A stretch of 64,000 bases of DNA from Actinobacteria bacterium Ga0077560 (GTDB lineage Bacteria; Actinomycetota; Thermoleophilia; Miltoncostaeales; Miltoncostaeaceae), in assembly GCA_001464275.1 (NCBI GenBank), contig LNFL01000123.1:1-64000 (forward strand), written 5' to 3'. This document shows positions 33,381 through 42,798 of the stretch, piece after piece (position 1 is the stretch's first letter; each line of letters starts with the position of its first letter). Under the pieces are notes generated by a model. It was not told the DNA's origin. It searched no databases and was given only the letters and a program-made list of their open reading frames with translations. The translations under genes were made by a program, and so were the position numbers.

Positions 33381-34084
33381 TGCGCGCCGAGGACCTGTCG
33401 AAAACCCTGGACCACACGGTCCTGGCGCCCGACGCGGATGTGGCGGAGATCGAGGCGGCCGCCGAGCTTGCCGTCTCCTACCACTTCGCAGCCCTCTGCT
33501 CGCTCCCCGAGTTCGTGCCCCTCATCGCCGACCGCCTTCGCGGTTCCGACGTGAAGACCTGCGCCGTCATCGGATATCCCGATGGCTCCGGAGGGCTCGC
33601 GAACGTCCGCGCGGCCGAGCAGGCGGTGATGGACGGCGCGAACGAGCTGGACGTCGTGATGAACACGCGGGCGATGCTCGCCGGCGAGTTCACCCTGGTC
33701 CGTGACGAGCTGCTGCGCATCGTGCGTGCCGTCCGCTCCCGTGCCGCCAACAACGCCCGCGGCGATGTGATCGTGAAGGTCATCATCGAGTCCCCGATCC
33801 TCGACGACAAGCTCGTGCGGCTGGCGTGCAAGATCGTGGACGACGCCGGCGCCGACTTCGCGATCACCTCCACCGGGTACGACGGCCGGCTGGCCACCAC
33901 GCACCACGTCGAGGTCATGCGCGACGCGCTGCCCGAGCGGGTTGGCGTGCAGGCGGCCGGTGGCGTGCGCACTCTGGAGGACGTGCAGGCGATGATCTCC
34001 GCCGGCGCGGCCCGCGTGGGGTCCGACTCCGCGGCGGCGGTGCTGGAGGAGCTGCTGGCGGCCGATGGCGGGTCGACACGGTGA
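33380..34084 (+). CDS. deoC: DeoC/LacD-fold protein lacking both catalytic lysines
   Basis: A 234-residue homologue of deoxyribose-phosphate aldolase (TIM barrel): [11 protein letters not shown] at the start, [30 protein letters not shown] (Asp91 kept), VIVKVIIES and [12 protein letters not shown]. The Schiff-base Lys of DeoC (in DFxKTSTG) is Ile162 here (DFAITSTG), and the second catalytic Lys (GFKPAGG in E. coli) is Gln191 (GVQAAGG). Class I aldolase chemistry should therefore be impossible. It heads a coupled unit with hisIE and trp genes, so a regulatory or altered catalytic role in aromatic/histidine synthesis is conceivable. A GTG at 33377 is an alternative start. Confidence 0.85.
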   Translation: MRAEDLSKTLDHTVLAPDADVAEIEAAAELAVSYHFAALCSLPEFVPLIADRLRGSDVKTCAVIGYPDGSGGLANVRAAEQAVMDGANELDVVMNTRAMLAGEFTLVRDELLRIVRAVRSRAANNARGDVIVKVIIESPILDDKLVRLACKIVDDAGADFAITSTGYDGRLATTHHVEVMRDALPERVGVQAAGGVRTLEDVQAMISAGAARVGSDSAAAVLEELLAADGGSTR

Positions 34085-34740
34085 CCGACGGGCCGGCGGC
34101 CGCGGGTGACGCCGCCGACCGCGTGAGATTCGACCGGGACGGCCTGGTGCCGGCGGTCGTGCAGGACGCCTCCAGCGGCCGGGTGCTGACCCTGGCCTAC
34201 ATGAACCGCGAGTCGCTCCAGAAGACGCTCGAGACCGGCGAGACCTGGTTCTGGAGCCGGTCCCGTCAGGAGCTGTGGCACAAGGGCGCCACCAGCGGCA
34301 ACACGCAGGCCGTGCGGGCCGTGCTGCTCGACTGCGACCAGGACGCCGTGGTGGTGCGGGTGGACCCGGCCGGCCCGGCCTGCCACACCGGCGCCCGCGA
34401 CTGCTTCGGTGACGCCCTGCTGGGCGACGACGCCGCGACCTTCGCGGCGATCGGCGACCTGGTTGCGGTGATCGCCGACCGCGCGGCCGCCGCCGACCCG
34501 GAGTCCTCGTACACCGCGCGGCTGCTCGCGAAGGGCATCGACACGGTGTGCAAGAAGGTGGGCGAGGAGGCGACCGAGGTGGTGCTGGCCGCCAAGGGCG
34601 CCGAGCACGACCAGGCGGTCTACGAGAGCGCCGACCTGCTGTACCACCTCGCCGTGCTGTGGCAGGCGGTGGGGGTGCGGCCCGACGAGGTCGCCGCGGA
34701 GCTCGCGCGCCGTCACACCCCGGCTCCCGCGGACACGTGA
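34081..34740 (+). CDS. hisIE: Bifunctional phosphoribosyl-AMP cyclohydrolase / phosphoribosyl-ATP pyrophosphatase
   Basis: Steps two and three of histidine synthesis in one 219-residue protein. HisI part (about 15-115): [41 protein letters not shown], metal sites in [12 protein letters not shown] and [10 protein letters not shown]. HisE part (about 125-215): [29 protein letters not shown] and [16 protein letters not shown] overlaps the preceding stop (GTGA), and its end overlaps trpE. Confidence 0.96.
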   Translation: MTDGPAAAGDAADRVRFDRDGLVPAVVQDASSGRVLTLAYMNRESLQKTLETGETWFWSRSRQELWHKGATSGNTQAVRAVLLDCDQDAVVVRVDPAGPACHTGARDCFGDALLGDDAATFAAIGDLVAVIADRAAAADPESSYTARLLAKGIDTVCKKVGEEATEVVLAAKGAEHDQAVYESADLLYHLAVLWQAVGVRPDEVAAELARRHTPAPADT

Positions 34741-36278
34741 CCGACCTGCGGCTGGAGCTGCCGGTGCGCGCATCGGCGCTCGAGGTGTACCCCGGGCTCG
34801 ACGAGCTGCGCACGCTGCAGGGCCGGCGCGGCCAGGTGGTGCTGTCCCACACCTGGATCGCCGACTGCGACACCCCGGTGGGCGTGTTCCTGAAGCTGCG
34901 CGACGGGGGGCCGGCGTTCCTGCTGGAGTCCGCCGAGCACGGCCGCCTGGGCCGCTACTCGATGCTGGGCGTGCGCCCGCAGGCGGTCATCCGCGGCACC
35001 GCCGGGCGCCTGGTGCTCACCGACGCCGCCGGGGTGGAGCACGAGCTGGACGCCTCGGACCCCTTCGGGGCCGTCCAGGACGTGGTGGACGGCGTGGGGA
35101 TGCTCACCGTCCCCGGGAGCGCCCCGCCGCCGTTCCCGGGCGGCGCGGTGGGGTACTTCGGGTACGACCTGGTGCGCCGCGTGGAGCGCCTGCCCGACGT
35201 GCCGCCGGACGACCTGGAGCTGCCCGAGCTGCTCATGATCCTCACCGGCCCGGTCGTGGCGTTCGACCACGTGGCCCGCACGCTCACCGTCTCGGTGCCA
35301 TGCCGGCTGGACCCGGAGGAGGACGTCGAGTCCGCCTACTGGCGCACCGTCGCCACCGTCGCCGAGCTGAAGGCCACCCTCACCGGCCCGGTGCCGCGCG
35401 CCGGCCGCCACGCCGACGGCGCCGGCCGGCCCTCCCTGGGCGAGGTCACCAGCAGCATCAGCCGGGAGCGGTTCGAGGAGATCGTGGAGCGGTGCCGGGA
35501 GTACATCTTCGCCGGCGACGCGTTCCAGGTGGTCCCCTCGCAGCGGTTCAGCGCCGACGTGGACCTTGACCCGTTCGCGATCTACCGCGGGCTGCGGGCC
35601 GTGAACCCCTCGCCGTACATGTTCTTCCTGGAGTTCCCCGAGGTGGCGCTGGCGGGCTCCTCGCCGGAGATCCTGGTGAAGGTGGAGGGCCGCACCGTGC
35701 ACACCCGGCCCATCGCCGGCACCAGGCCGCGGGGCCGGGACGACGAGGAGGACCGGGCGCTGGCGGAGGAGCTGCTGGCCGACCCCAAGGAGCGGGCCGA
35801 GCACGTGATGCTCGTGGACCTGGGGCGCAACGACCTGGGCCGCGTGTGCACCGTGGGCAGCGTGCACGTCGAGGAGCTCATGGTGGTGGAGAAGTACAGC
35901 CACGTGATGCACATCGAGAGCTCCGTGGTGGGCGAGCTGGCCGAGGGCCGCCGGGCCTGCGACGCGCTGCGGGCGACCTTCCCCGCGGGCACCCTGTCGG
36001 GCGCGCCGAAGGTGCGGGCGATGGAGATCATCGACGAGATGGAGCCCACCAAGCGCGGCACCTACGGCGGCGCGGTGGGCTTCCTGGGCTTCGACGGCGA
36101 CCTGGACACCTGCATCACCATCCGCACCATCGCGTGCAAGGACGGGCGCATCCACGTGCAGGCCGGCGCCGGCATCGTGGCCGACTCGGTGCCCGCCACC
36201 GAGTACGAGGAGACCCAGAACAAGGCCCGGGCGATGTTCCGGGCCATCGAGGTGGCCGCCGGACAGGGGGACTGGTGA
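34737..36278 (+). CDS. trpE: Anthranilate synthase component I
   Basis: Makes anthranilate from chorismate with TrpG. The 513-residue protein has the tryptophan feedback site [15 protein letters not shown] near 60, and the chorismate-binding core with [55 protein letters not shown] and ITIRT. GTG start at 34737 overlaps hisIE by four bases. The feedback motif suggests allosteric control by Trp. Confidence 0.97.
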   Translation: MTDLRLELPVRASALEVYPGLDELRTLQGRRGQVVLSHTWIADCDTPVGVFLKLRDGGPAFLLESAEHGRLGRYSMLGVRPQAVIRGTAGRLVLTDAAGVEHELDASDPFGAVQDVVDGVGMLTVPGSAPPPFPGGAVGYFGYDLVRRVERLPDVPPDDLELPELLMILTGPVVAFDHVARTLTVSVPCRLDPEEDVESAYWRTVATVAELKATLTGPVPRAGRHADGAGRPSLGEVTSSISRERFEEIVERCREYIFAGDAFQVVPSQRFSADVDLDPFAIYRGLRAVNPSPYMFFLEFPEVALAGSSPEILVKVEGRTVHTRPIAGTRPRGRDDEEDRALAEELLADPKERAEHVMLVDLGRNDLGRVCTVGSVHVEELMVVEKYSHVMHIESSVVGELAEGRRACDALRATFPAGTLSGAPKVRAMEIIDEMEPTKRGTYGGAVGFLGFDGDLDTCITIRTIACKDGRIHVQAGAGIVADSVPATEYEETQNKARAMFRAIEVAAGQGDW

Positions 36279-36853
36279 GCGCGTCCCGCGTGGTCCTGAT
36301 CGACAACTACGACAGCTTCACCTACAACCTGGTCCAGTACCTGGGTGAGCTGGGCGCCGAGGTGCTGGTGCACCGCAACGACGCCATCGACCTGGACGGG
36401 ATCGCCGCCCTGAACCCCACGCACCTGGTCATCAGCCCGGGCCCGAAGACCCCGCGGGAGGCCGGCATCTCGGTGAGCGCCATCACCCGGTTCGCCGGCG
36501 TGGTGCCGATCCTGGGCGTCTGCCTGGGCCACCAGTCCATCGGTGAGGCCTTCGGGGCCAAGGTGGTGCGCGGCCGGGAGCCGGTGCACGGCAAGACCAG
36601 CCGCATCAGCCACGACGGCCGCGGCGTCTTCGCCGGCGTGGAGGACCCCATGACCGCCACGCGGTACCACTCGCTGGTGATCGATCCGGACCTGGCCCCC
36701 GGGCTGGAGCGCACCGCGTGGTGCGACGACGACGTGGTGATGGGTGTGCGGCACCGGGACTTCCCGGTCGAGGGCGTGCAGTTCCACCCGGAGTCGATCC
36801 TCACCGACCTGGGCAAGTCCCTGCTCGGCAACTTCCTGGAGATGACCGCCTGA
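36275..36853 (+). CDS. trpG: Anthranilate synthase component II (glutamine amidotransferase)
   Basis: Supplies ammonia from glutamine to TrpE. The 192-residue class I amidotransferase has the start VVLIDNYDSFTYNLVQYL, Cys in ILGVCLGHQSIGEAFG, and His-Glu in VEGVQFHPESIL. It may also serve aminodeoxychorismate synthase (PabA) as in other bacteria. GTG overlaps the trpE stop; its stop overlaps the trpD ATG. Confidence 0.96.
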   Translation: MSASRVVLIDNYDSFTYNLVQYLGELGAEVLVHRNDAIDLDGIAALNPTHLVISPGPKTPREAGISVSAITRFAGVVPILGVCLGHQSIGEAFGAKVVRGREPVHGKTSRISHDGRGVFAGVEDPMTATRYHSLVIDPDLAPGLERTAWCDDDVVMGVRHRDFPVEGVQFHPESILTDLGKSLLGNFLEMTA

Positions 36854-37887
36854 TGTCCCAGCCCGTGCTCGCGGAGGCCATCGACCGCCTGCTGGCCGGT
36901 GAGGACCTGGGCCGGGAGGGCGCGGCCGTGGCGCTGGACGTGGTGATGAGCGGGCAGGCCGACCACGCCCAGACCGCCGGATTCCTCATCGCGCTGCGCG
37001 CCAAGGGCGAGAGCGCCGCCGAGCTGGCCGGCCTGGCCTCGGTCATCCGGGAGCGCGCGATCCGCGTGACCCCGCCGGACGGCCCCTTCGTGGACACCTG
37101 CGGCACCGGCGGCGGCATCTCCACGTTCAACGTGTCCACCGCGGCGGCGTTCGTGGCGGCCGGGGCGGGCGTGGCGGTGGCCAAGCACGGCGCGCGCAGC
37201 AACACCTCGCTCAGCGGCAGCGCGGACGTGCTGGAGGCCCTCGGCGCCCGGATCGACCTCTCGGCCGAGGCCGTGGGGGAGTGCCTGTCGGAGGTGGGCT
37301 TCGGGTTCATGTTCGCCCCCAACCACCATCCGGCGTTCGCGCACGTGGTGCCCGTGCGCCGGGCGCTGGGCGTGCGGACCGTGTTCAACCTCATCGGGCC
37401 GCTGGCGAACCCCGCCGGCGCGAGCCGCCAGGTGATCGGCGTGGCCCAGGAGTCCGACCTGCGGCGCATCGGTGACGCCCTGGCCGAGCTGGGGGCCGAG
37501 CGCGCCCTGGTGGTGCGCGGCCGCGACGGGATGGACGAGCTGTCCACCGCGGCGATCAGCGACGCCGTGCAGGTCCATGACGGGGCCGTGCGGCACATCG
37601 AGGTGGACCCGGCGGAGTTCGGCATCCACGCGCCGCCGGAGTGGGCGCTGGCCGGCGCCGGGCCCGACGACAACGCGGGCGTCATCCGCGCCGTGCTGGA
37701 CGGGGCCCTGGGGCCCGCCGGGGACGTGGTGGCCCTGAACGCCGGCGCCGCGGTGTGGGTGTCCGGGCGGGCCGACACACTCTCGGAGGGCGTCGAGGCG
37801 GCCCGTGAGAGCATCCGCTCGGGCGCGGCGAAGGACCGCCTGGAGCGGTTCGTGGCCATCACCAATCGTCTGGCGCCGAAGGCCTGA
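36853..37887 (+). CDS. trpD: Anthranilate phosphoribosyltransferase
   Basis: Transfers phosphoribose to anthranilate. A 344-residue protein with the PRPP loop DTCGTGGGISTFNVSTA, VAVAKHGARS, SLSGSADVLEALG, FGFMFAPNHHPAF and RTVFNLIGPLANPA. The Asn of the usual KHGNR motif is Ala here (KHGAR), a change at the anthranilate site worth noting, while the Arg of VRRALG is kept. ATG start overlaps trpG. Confidence 0.94.
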   Translation: MSQPVLAEAIDRLLAGEDLGREGAAVALDVVMSGQADHAQTAGFLIALRAKGESAAELAGLASVIRERAIRVTPPDGPFVDTCGTGGGISTFNVSTAAAFVAAGAGVAVAKHGARSNTSLSGSADVLEALGARIDLSAEAVGECLSEVGFGFMFAPNHHPAFAHVVPVRRALGVRTVFNLIGPLANPAGASRQVIGVAQESDLRRIGDALAELGAERALVVRGRDGMDELSTAAISDAVQVHDGAVRHIEVDPAEFGIHAPPEWALAGAGPDDNAGVIRAVLDGALGPAGDVVALNAGAAVWVSGRADTLSEGVEAARESIRSGAAKDRLERFVAITNRLAPKA

Positions 37888-37900
37888 GCGTGGGGGACGC

Positions 37901-38677
37901 GTGAGCACCTTCCTCGAGACCGTCGTCGAGCACACCGTCAAGAAGCTCGAGAAGCGCAAGAAGAAGCGCTCGGAGGCCGAGCTGCTGGCGCTGCTGGGCC
38001 CCGTGCCGCGCGGCCGGCCGTTCTCTGAGGCCCTGGTGGCGGAGGGGATCAGCCTGATCGCCGAGATGAAGCGCGCGAGCCCGTCGAAGGGCCCCATCCG
38101 GCCGGATGCCGGTGTCACCGAGATCGTGACCGCCTACCAGGACGCGGGCGCGTCGGCGGTGTCGGTGCTCACCGAGCCAAAGTGGTTCGGCGGCAGCCTG
38201 GACGACCTGGTCGAGGCCCGGGCGGCGCTGCACATCCCGATCCTGCGCAAGGACTTCATCGTCGACCCGTACCAGCTCATGGAGGCGCGGCTGGTGGGGG
38301 CGGACGCCGCCCTGCTCATCGTCGCCGCCCTCGGCCGCGAGCGGCTGGAGGAGCTGATGGCGGCCGCCGCCGAGCTGGGGCTGGACACCCTGGTGGAGGT
38401 CCACGACGAGGACGAGGTCCAGACGGCGGTCGAGGCGGGCGCGGAGATCATCGGGATCAACAACCGCGACCTGCACAGCCTGGAGGTGGACCTGCGCACC
38501 AGCTTCCGCCTGCTGGCCGACGTCCCGGCGGGCACCGTGGTGGTGGCCGAGTCGGGCATCACCTCCCGCGAGGACGTGCTGGAGCTGGAGGAGGCCGGGG
38601 TGGACGCCATCCTGGTGGGTGAGACGCTCATGCGGCATCCCGACCCGCGCGACGGCGTGCGGGCCATCCTCGGCTGA
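37901..38677 (+). CDS. trpC: Indole-3-glycerol phosphate synthase
   Basis: Closes the indole ring in tryptophan synthesis. The 258-residue TIM barrel keeps the key residues: Lys in EMKRASPSKG, Lys in ILRKDFIVDPYQ, Glu in LVEVHD, Asn in IGINNRDL and Glu-Ser in VVAESGITS. GTG at 37901 lies 13 bases after trpD with GGGGGAC just upstream. No trpF, trpA or classical trpB follows. Confidence 0.96.
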   Translation: MSTFLETVVEHTVKKLEKRKKKRSEAELLALLGPVPRGRPFSEALVAEGISLIAEMKRASPSKGPIRPDAGVTEIVTAYQDAGASAVSVLTEPKWFGGSLDDLVEARAALHIPILRKDFIVDPYQLMEARLVGADAALLIVAALGRERLEELMAAAAELGLDTLVEVHDEDEVQTAVEAGAEIIGINNRDLHSLEVDLRTSFRLLADVPAGTVVVAESGITSREDVLELEEAGVDAILVGETLMRHPDPRDGVRAILG

Positions 38678-38684
38678 GCCCGGC

Positions 38685-38690
38685 TAGTCT
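38685..38690 (+). promoter_or_regulatory. Leaderless -10 element (TAGTCT) for the TlpA-ccmH unit
   Basis: TAGTCT lies 7 bases before the GTG at 38698; no ribosome-binding site in the gap. This would give the redox genes a promoter of their own downstream of trpC. Confidence 0.45.
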
Positions 38691-38697
38691 TCGGGAC

Positions 38698-39354
38698 GTG
38701 GACGAACCCGACGACGGCATCCAGGACCCCGCCACGGCCCGCGCGTGGGACCGCCGCCGCACGGTGTGGGCGGTGGTGACCGGGCTGGTCGTGGTGGGGA
38801 TCGCATCGCTGCTGGTGGTGGGGCTTCTCAACCGAGGCGTCGACAACCGCATCGACAAGGCGATCGAGCGGGGTGAGCGCGCCGAGGCGCCGGAGTTCAC
38901 GCTGCCGGTGCTGTTCTCCTCGCCGGGCCTGCCGGCGGTGGGCCAGGAGCTCACGCTGTCCACCCTGCGCGGGAAGGTGGTGGTGCTCAACATCTGGGCG
39001 TCGTGGTGCATCCCGTGCGAGAACGAGGCGCCGATCCTCCAGTCGGTGTGGAGCCGCTACAAGGACCGTGAGGTGGTGGTGCTGGGCGCCAACGTCCGCG
39101 ACCTGGAGAACGAGGCCCAGGAGTTCCACGAGGCCTACGGGATGACGTTCCCGTCGGTCCGCGACGGCGAGGGCGACATCATGGGCCGCTACGGGGCCAC
39201 CGGCGTGCCGGAGACCTTCATCATCGACCGCGACGGCCGCGTGGCCGCCGCGCTGCGGGGCGAGCTGATCTCCGGCAGCGATCGCGGGAACCTCGACAGC
39301 TTCCAGCGCGCGCTCGACCAGGTGATCGCCGAGACACCGGGGGCGGCGCCGTGA
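38698..39354 (+). CDS. Membrane-anchored TlpA/ResA-like thiol-disulfide oxidoreductase
   Basis: A 218-residue protein with an N-terminal membrane helix (VWAVVTGLVVVGIASLLVVG, about 22-42) and an outward thioredoxin fold with the active site ASWCIPCENEAP and the cis-Pro loop TGVPETFIIDRDG. Acts in reducing apocytochrome c or similar thiols outside the membrane, a role supported by the following ccmH. Similar to ResA/CcmG. GTG start. Confidence 0.9.
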   Translation: MDEPDDGIQDPATARAWDRRRTVWAVVTGLVVVGIASLLVVGLLNRGVDNRIDKAIERGERAEAPEFTLPVLFSSPGLPAVGQELTLSTLRGKVVVLNIWASWCIPCENEAPILQSVWSRYKDREVVVLGANVRDLENEAQEFHEAYGMTFPSVRDGEGDIMGRYGATGVPETFIIDRDGRVAAALRGELISGSDRGNLDSFQRALDQVIAETPGAAP

Positions 39355-39806
39355 CGCGACGGATCCTCGCCGCGATCTGCGCCGTGATGGTGGCGCTCAT
39401 CGCCGTGTCGCCCGCGATCGCGGCCGTGGACACCAAGGCGCTGGAGCGCGAGCTGCGCTGCATCACCTGCAACACGCCGCTGGACATCTCCAACGCCCCC
39501 AGCGCGCTGGACATGAAGGAGTACATCCGCGAGAAGGCCGAGGCCGGCTGGACCGCCGAGCAGATCAAGGACTCCCTGGTGGCCCAGTTCGGCCGCGAGG
39601 TGCTGGCCACCCCGCCGAAGGAGGGCTTCGACCTGGTGGCGTGGCTGGTCCCCAGCATCGCGGTGGCGCTCGGACTGGCGGCGATTCCGGTGCTCACTCG
39701 CGTGTGGGCCCGTCGCGGCGGGAACCGCCCGGCGCCGGCGGGGGCGGATGCCACCGCGGATGAGCGGGCACGGCTCCAGCGGGAGCTCGACGACCTGGAG
39801 TACTGA
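39351..39806 (+). CDS. ccmH: Cytochrome c biogenesis protein CcmH
   Basis: A 151-residue protein with a signal segment (ILAAICAVMVALIAVSPAIAA), the redox motif LRCITCN (residues about 36-42, CxxC), the conserved helical part MKEYIREKAEAGWTAEQIKDSLVAQFG and a C-terminal membrane helix (VAWLVPSIAVALGLAAIPVL). CcmH reduces the CXXCH motif of apocytochrome c before heme attachment. GTG start overlaps the thioredoxin gene stop, so they form a unit. Other ccm genes are not in the window. Confidence 0.93.
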   Translation: MTRRILAAICAVMVALIAVSPAIAAVDTKALERELRCITCNTPLDISNAPSALDMKEYIREKAEAGWTAEQIKDSLVAQFGREVLATPPKEGFDLVAWLVPSIAVALGLAAIPVLTRVWARRGGNRPAPAGADATADERARLQRELDDLEY

Positions 39807-39882
39807 GCGCCGTGCGGGAACCGCATGGCCTTCGGTGTCTCAGCGGGCGGACGTTCTCGTCATGCGATAACGGGCGTCCGCG

Positions 39883-40398
39883 GTGACCGGCCCGGTCCTC
39901 CACGGCGAGCGGGTGCGGCTGCGGCCCGCTGGCCCGGACGACCGGGACGGGCTGCGCGACATCCTGGCCCAGCCCTCGGTGGCGCGCTGGTGGGGGCCCG
40001 GGAGCCCCGAGGAGCACGCCGACGCGTGGCTCGAGGAGGACCCCGAGTGCACGGTGCTGGCGATCGAGGTGGACGGCGCGGTGGCGGGCAGCATCCAGTT
40101 CCGGGAGGAGCCCGACGAGGACTACCGGCATGCGTCGATCGACGTGTTCCTGTCCGCCGCCCACCAGGGGCGGGGGCTCGGCACGGATGCGATCCGCACG
40201 GTCGCTCGGCACCTGTTCGCGGCGCGGGGCCACCACCGGATCACCATCGACCCGTCCGCCGCCAACGCGGCGGCCATCCGGGCCTACCGCTCGGTGGGGT
40301 TCCGCGAGGTGGGGGTCATGCGCCGGTACGAACGCGGGCCGGACGGGACCTTCCACGACGGCCTGCTGCTCGACCTGCTGGAGGGCGAGCTCACCTGA
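39883..40398 (+). CDS. GNAT acetyltransferase, AAC(6')/RimJ-like
   Basis: A 171-residue GNAT domain with the acetyl-CoA motif IDVFLSAAHQGRGLGTDAIRTVARHLF, DPSAANAAAIRAYRSVGFREVG and a C-terminal DGLLLDLL. The N-terminal VRLRPAGPDDRDGL and WWGPG resemble aminoglycoside 6-prime acetyltransferases and RimJ-type proteins. The substrate cannot be told from sequence. GTG start. Convergent with the GGDEF gene. Confidence 0.88.
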   Translation: MTGPVLHGERVRLRPAGPDDRDGLRDILAQPSVARWWGPGSPEEHADAWLEEDPECTVLAIEVDGAVAGSIQFREEPDEDYRHASIDVFLSAAHQGRGLGTDAIRTVARHLFAARGHHRITIDPSAANAAAIRAYRSVGFREVGVMRRYERGPDGTFHDGLLLDLLEGELT

Positions 40399-40404
40399 AC
40401 CGGG

Positions 40405-41187
40405 TCAGGCGGCCTGGCGCTCGTCGGCGGACTCGCGGTCGGTGCTGCGCCGGCGCAGGCGGCCCTTGTTGAGGTAGAGGCCCACGTCGGCGCGGGACAG
40501 CGCCCCGTCGATGTCGGTGCGGTCCTCGACCGTGCTGAACCCGGCGCTGGCGCTGAGCCGCAGTTCGTCGCCGAAGCGGATGTCGGAGCACGCGGCCGTG
40601 ATGCGGCCCTGCGCCGCCTCCACGTCGGTCGCGGGCACGCGGATCACGCACGCGAACTCGTCGCCGCCCATGCGCGCCGCCAGCCCGACGCCGCTCACCG
40701 CCCGCGACAGGAGGTTCGCGATCTGCTGGAGCGCGGCGTCGCCCATGGCGTGGCCGTGGGTGTCGTTGATCGTCTTGAAGCCGTCCATGTCGGTGACGGC
40801 GACCATCACGACCTCGTCGGGCCCCCGGTCGGCGGTCATCTGCTCGGCGACGGCGAAGAACCGGCGGCGGTTGGCCAGGCCCGTGAGGGCGTCGGTGGAG
40901 GCCAGCAGGTCCAGGTGGTCGTGCGCCACCACGATGGTGCCCAGCAGCCGCACCGTGAGGCCGCTGGCGATGGGCGCCACGATGAGGGGGATCACCGTGG
41001 CCATGGTCATGGAGATGATCCAGTCCACCAACGGCGGGCGCTGGACGGCCATGGCGCCGCCGGTGGCCACCACCGACAGCAGCAGCGACACGGCGGTGAT
41101 CACCACGATCATCGCCGCGGGACCCCACCGGCGGTACATGTCGAGCAGCCGCCGCTGCCCGGGGGAGAGCTGGAGTTCGAAACCCAC
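40405..41187 (-). CDS. Membrane-bound diguanylate cyclase (GGDEF)
   Basis: A 260-residue protein. Two N-terminal membrane helices (AAMIVVITAVSLLLSVVA; WIISMTMATVIPLIVAPIA) are followed by a GGDEF domain with STDALTGLANRRRFF, MDGFKTINDTHGHAMGD and an intact RMGGDEFACVI, so it should make cyclic di-GMP. No RxxD inhibitory site precedes GGDEF. GTG at 41187 follows AGGGGAC. It lies near an HD-GYP phosphodiesterase gene, so synthesis and breakdown of the messenger are encoded within 4 kb. Confidence 0.9.
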   Translation of the reverse strand: MGFELQLSPGQRRLLDMYRRWGPAAMIVVITAVSLLLSVVATGGAMAVQRPPLVDWIISMTMATVIPLIVAPIASGLTVRLLGTIVVAHDHLDLLASTDALTGLANRRRFFAVAEQMTADRGPDEVVMVAVTDMDGFKTINDTHGHAMGDAALQQIANLLSRAVSGVGLAARMGGDEFACVIRVPATDVEAAQGRITAACSDIRFGDELRLSASAGFSTVEDRTDIDGALSRADVGLYLNKGRLRRRSTDRESADERQAA

Positions 41188-41306
41188 GTCCCCTGTATCG
41201 GGTGCGCGGCCCGATTCGTTGAGGCGGCCCGGGGAGGGCCGGCACGGCCACCGCGCCGCGGCGCAGGCGTAGGCTCCGGCAGGTTCGCTCAGAAGGGGGA
41301 CACCCA

Positions 41307-42649
41307 ATGTCGCAGCACCGCTACCTGCTCACCGAGGACCGGATCCCGGAGCGCTGGTACAACATCGCCGCCGACCTGCCGACCCCGATGCCGCCGCCGC
41401 TGGCGCCGGACGGCAGCCCGCTGACCCCGGACATGATGACCCCCATCTTCCCGATGGAGCTCATCCTCCAGGAGGTCAGCCAGGAGCGGTTCATCACCAT
41501 CCCCGACCCGGTGCGCGAGATGTATGCGCTGTGGCGGCCCACGCCGCTGTACCGCGCGGTGAACTGGGAGAAGGCCCTCGGGACCGACTGCAAGATCTTC
41601 TACAAGTACGAGGGCGTGAGCCCCGCGGGCAGCCACAAGCCCAACACCTCGGTGCCGCAGGCGTACTACAACGCCCAGGCCGGCGTGAAGCGGCTGTCCA
41701 CCGAGACCGGCGCCGGCCAGTGGGGCAGTTCGCTGTCGATGGCCTGCCAGCTCTACGGCCTGGAGTGCAAGGTCTACATGGTGCGGGTGAGCTACGACTC
41801 CAAGCCCTACCGGCGACTGATGATGGAGACCTGGGGCGGCACCTGCGTGGCCAGCCCCTCCAACGAGACCAACGCCGGCCGGGCGATCCTGGCCGAGCAC
41901 CCGGACTCCACCGGCAGCCTGGGCATCGCCATCTCGGAGGCCGTGGAGGACGCCGCGACCCGTGAGGACACCAACTACGCGCTGGGCAGCGTGCTGAATC
42001 ACGTGCTGCTGCACCAGACGGTGGTGGGGCAGGAGGCCGTGGAGCAGATGAAGATGGCCGGCGCGGAGCCGGACGTGGTGATCGGCTCTTCGCCGGCATC
42101 GCCTTCCCGTTCCTGGCCGAGAAGTTCGCCGGCAAGGACATCCAGGTGATCGCCGCCGAGCCGGCGGCGTGCCCCACGCTCACCCGCGGCCACTACGGCT
42201 ACGACTTCGGTGACACGGCGGGCATGACGCCGCTGCTGCCCATGCACACGCTGGGGCACTCCTTCGTGCCGCCGGCCATCCACTCCGGTGGCCTGCGCTA
42301 CCACGGCATGGCGCCGTTGGTCTCGCACCTGGTGCACACCGGGCTGGTGGAGGCCCGGGCCTACCAGCAGCGCGAGTGCTTCGAGCAGGCCGTCGCGTTC
42401 GCGCGGTCGGAGGGCATCATCCCGGCGCCCGAGCCGTCGCACGCCCTGCGCGCGGTGGTGGAGGCCGTGGAGCAGGCCCGCCAGGAGGGCAAGGCCAAGA
42501 CGATCCTGTTCAACCTGTGCGGCCACGGGAACTTCGACATGGCCGCCTACGAGTCGTACCTCACCGGCCAGATGGTGGACTCCGAGCTGCCGCAGGACGA
42601 GCTGGACCGTGCCGCGGCCGAGCTGAGCTCCATGCCCGCCCTGGGCTGA
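41307..42649 (+). CDS. trpB: Tryptophan synthase beta chain, TrpB2 type, frame broken at about 42087
   Basis: A TrpB2-clade PLP enzyme joining indole and serine. The TrpB2 N-terminus ([27 protein letters not shown]) and the PLP lysine in [11 protein letters not shown] are present, then [15 protein letters not shown]. The first frame ends around PDVVIGS; homology continues in another frame from [15 protein letters not shown] to the C-terminus ([13 protein letters not shown]). The phosphate-binding Gly-Gly-Gly-Ser-Asn loop that should join these is missing, about 19 or 22 bases. ATG at 41307 follows AAGGGGG. Stand-alone, without trpA. Confidence 0.93.
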
Positions 42650-42667
42650 TCCGAGGGGGTTTCCGGA

Positions 42668-42697
42668 GCGCCGGACGGGACGGATCCCGCCCGGCGC
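42668..42697 (+). terminator. Terminator hairpin after trpB
   Basis: GCGCCGGACGGGA (42668-42680) pairs with TCCCGCCCGGCGC (42685-42697) over 13 positions with one mismatch and a four-base loop, 19 bases after the trpB stop. No T run, as is common in high-GC actinobacteria. Confidence 0.65.
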
Positions 42698-42798
42698 CCG
42701 GGCCGTCCGGAGGGTGAGCTTCTGGAAGGTTGCTGTTGAGCGTTGCGCCGGTCCTGCCGATGACCTGAACCGGAGTCACGACGCGGCAGGGAGGCCGG

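Noticed and set aside
41188-41306. T-box or other tryptophan-responsive leader before trpB2
   Set aside because: No T-box core sequence or terminator-like alternative structure could be seen; only a ribosome-binding site.
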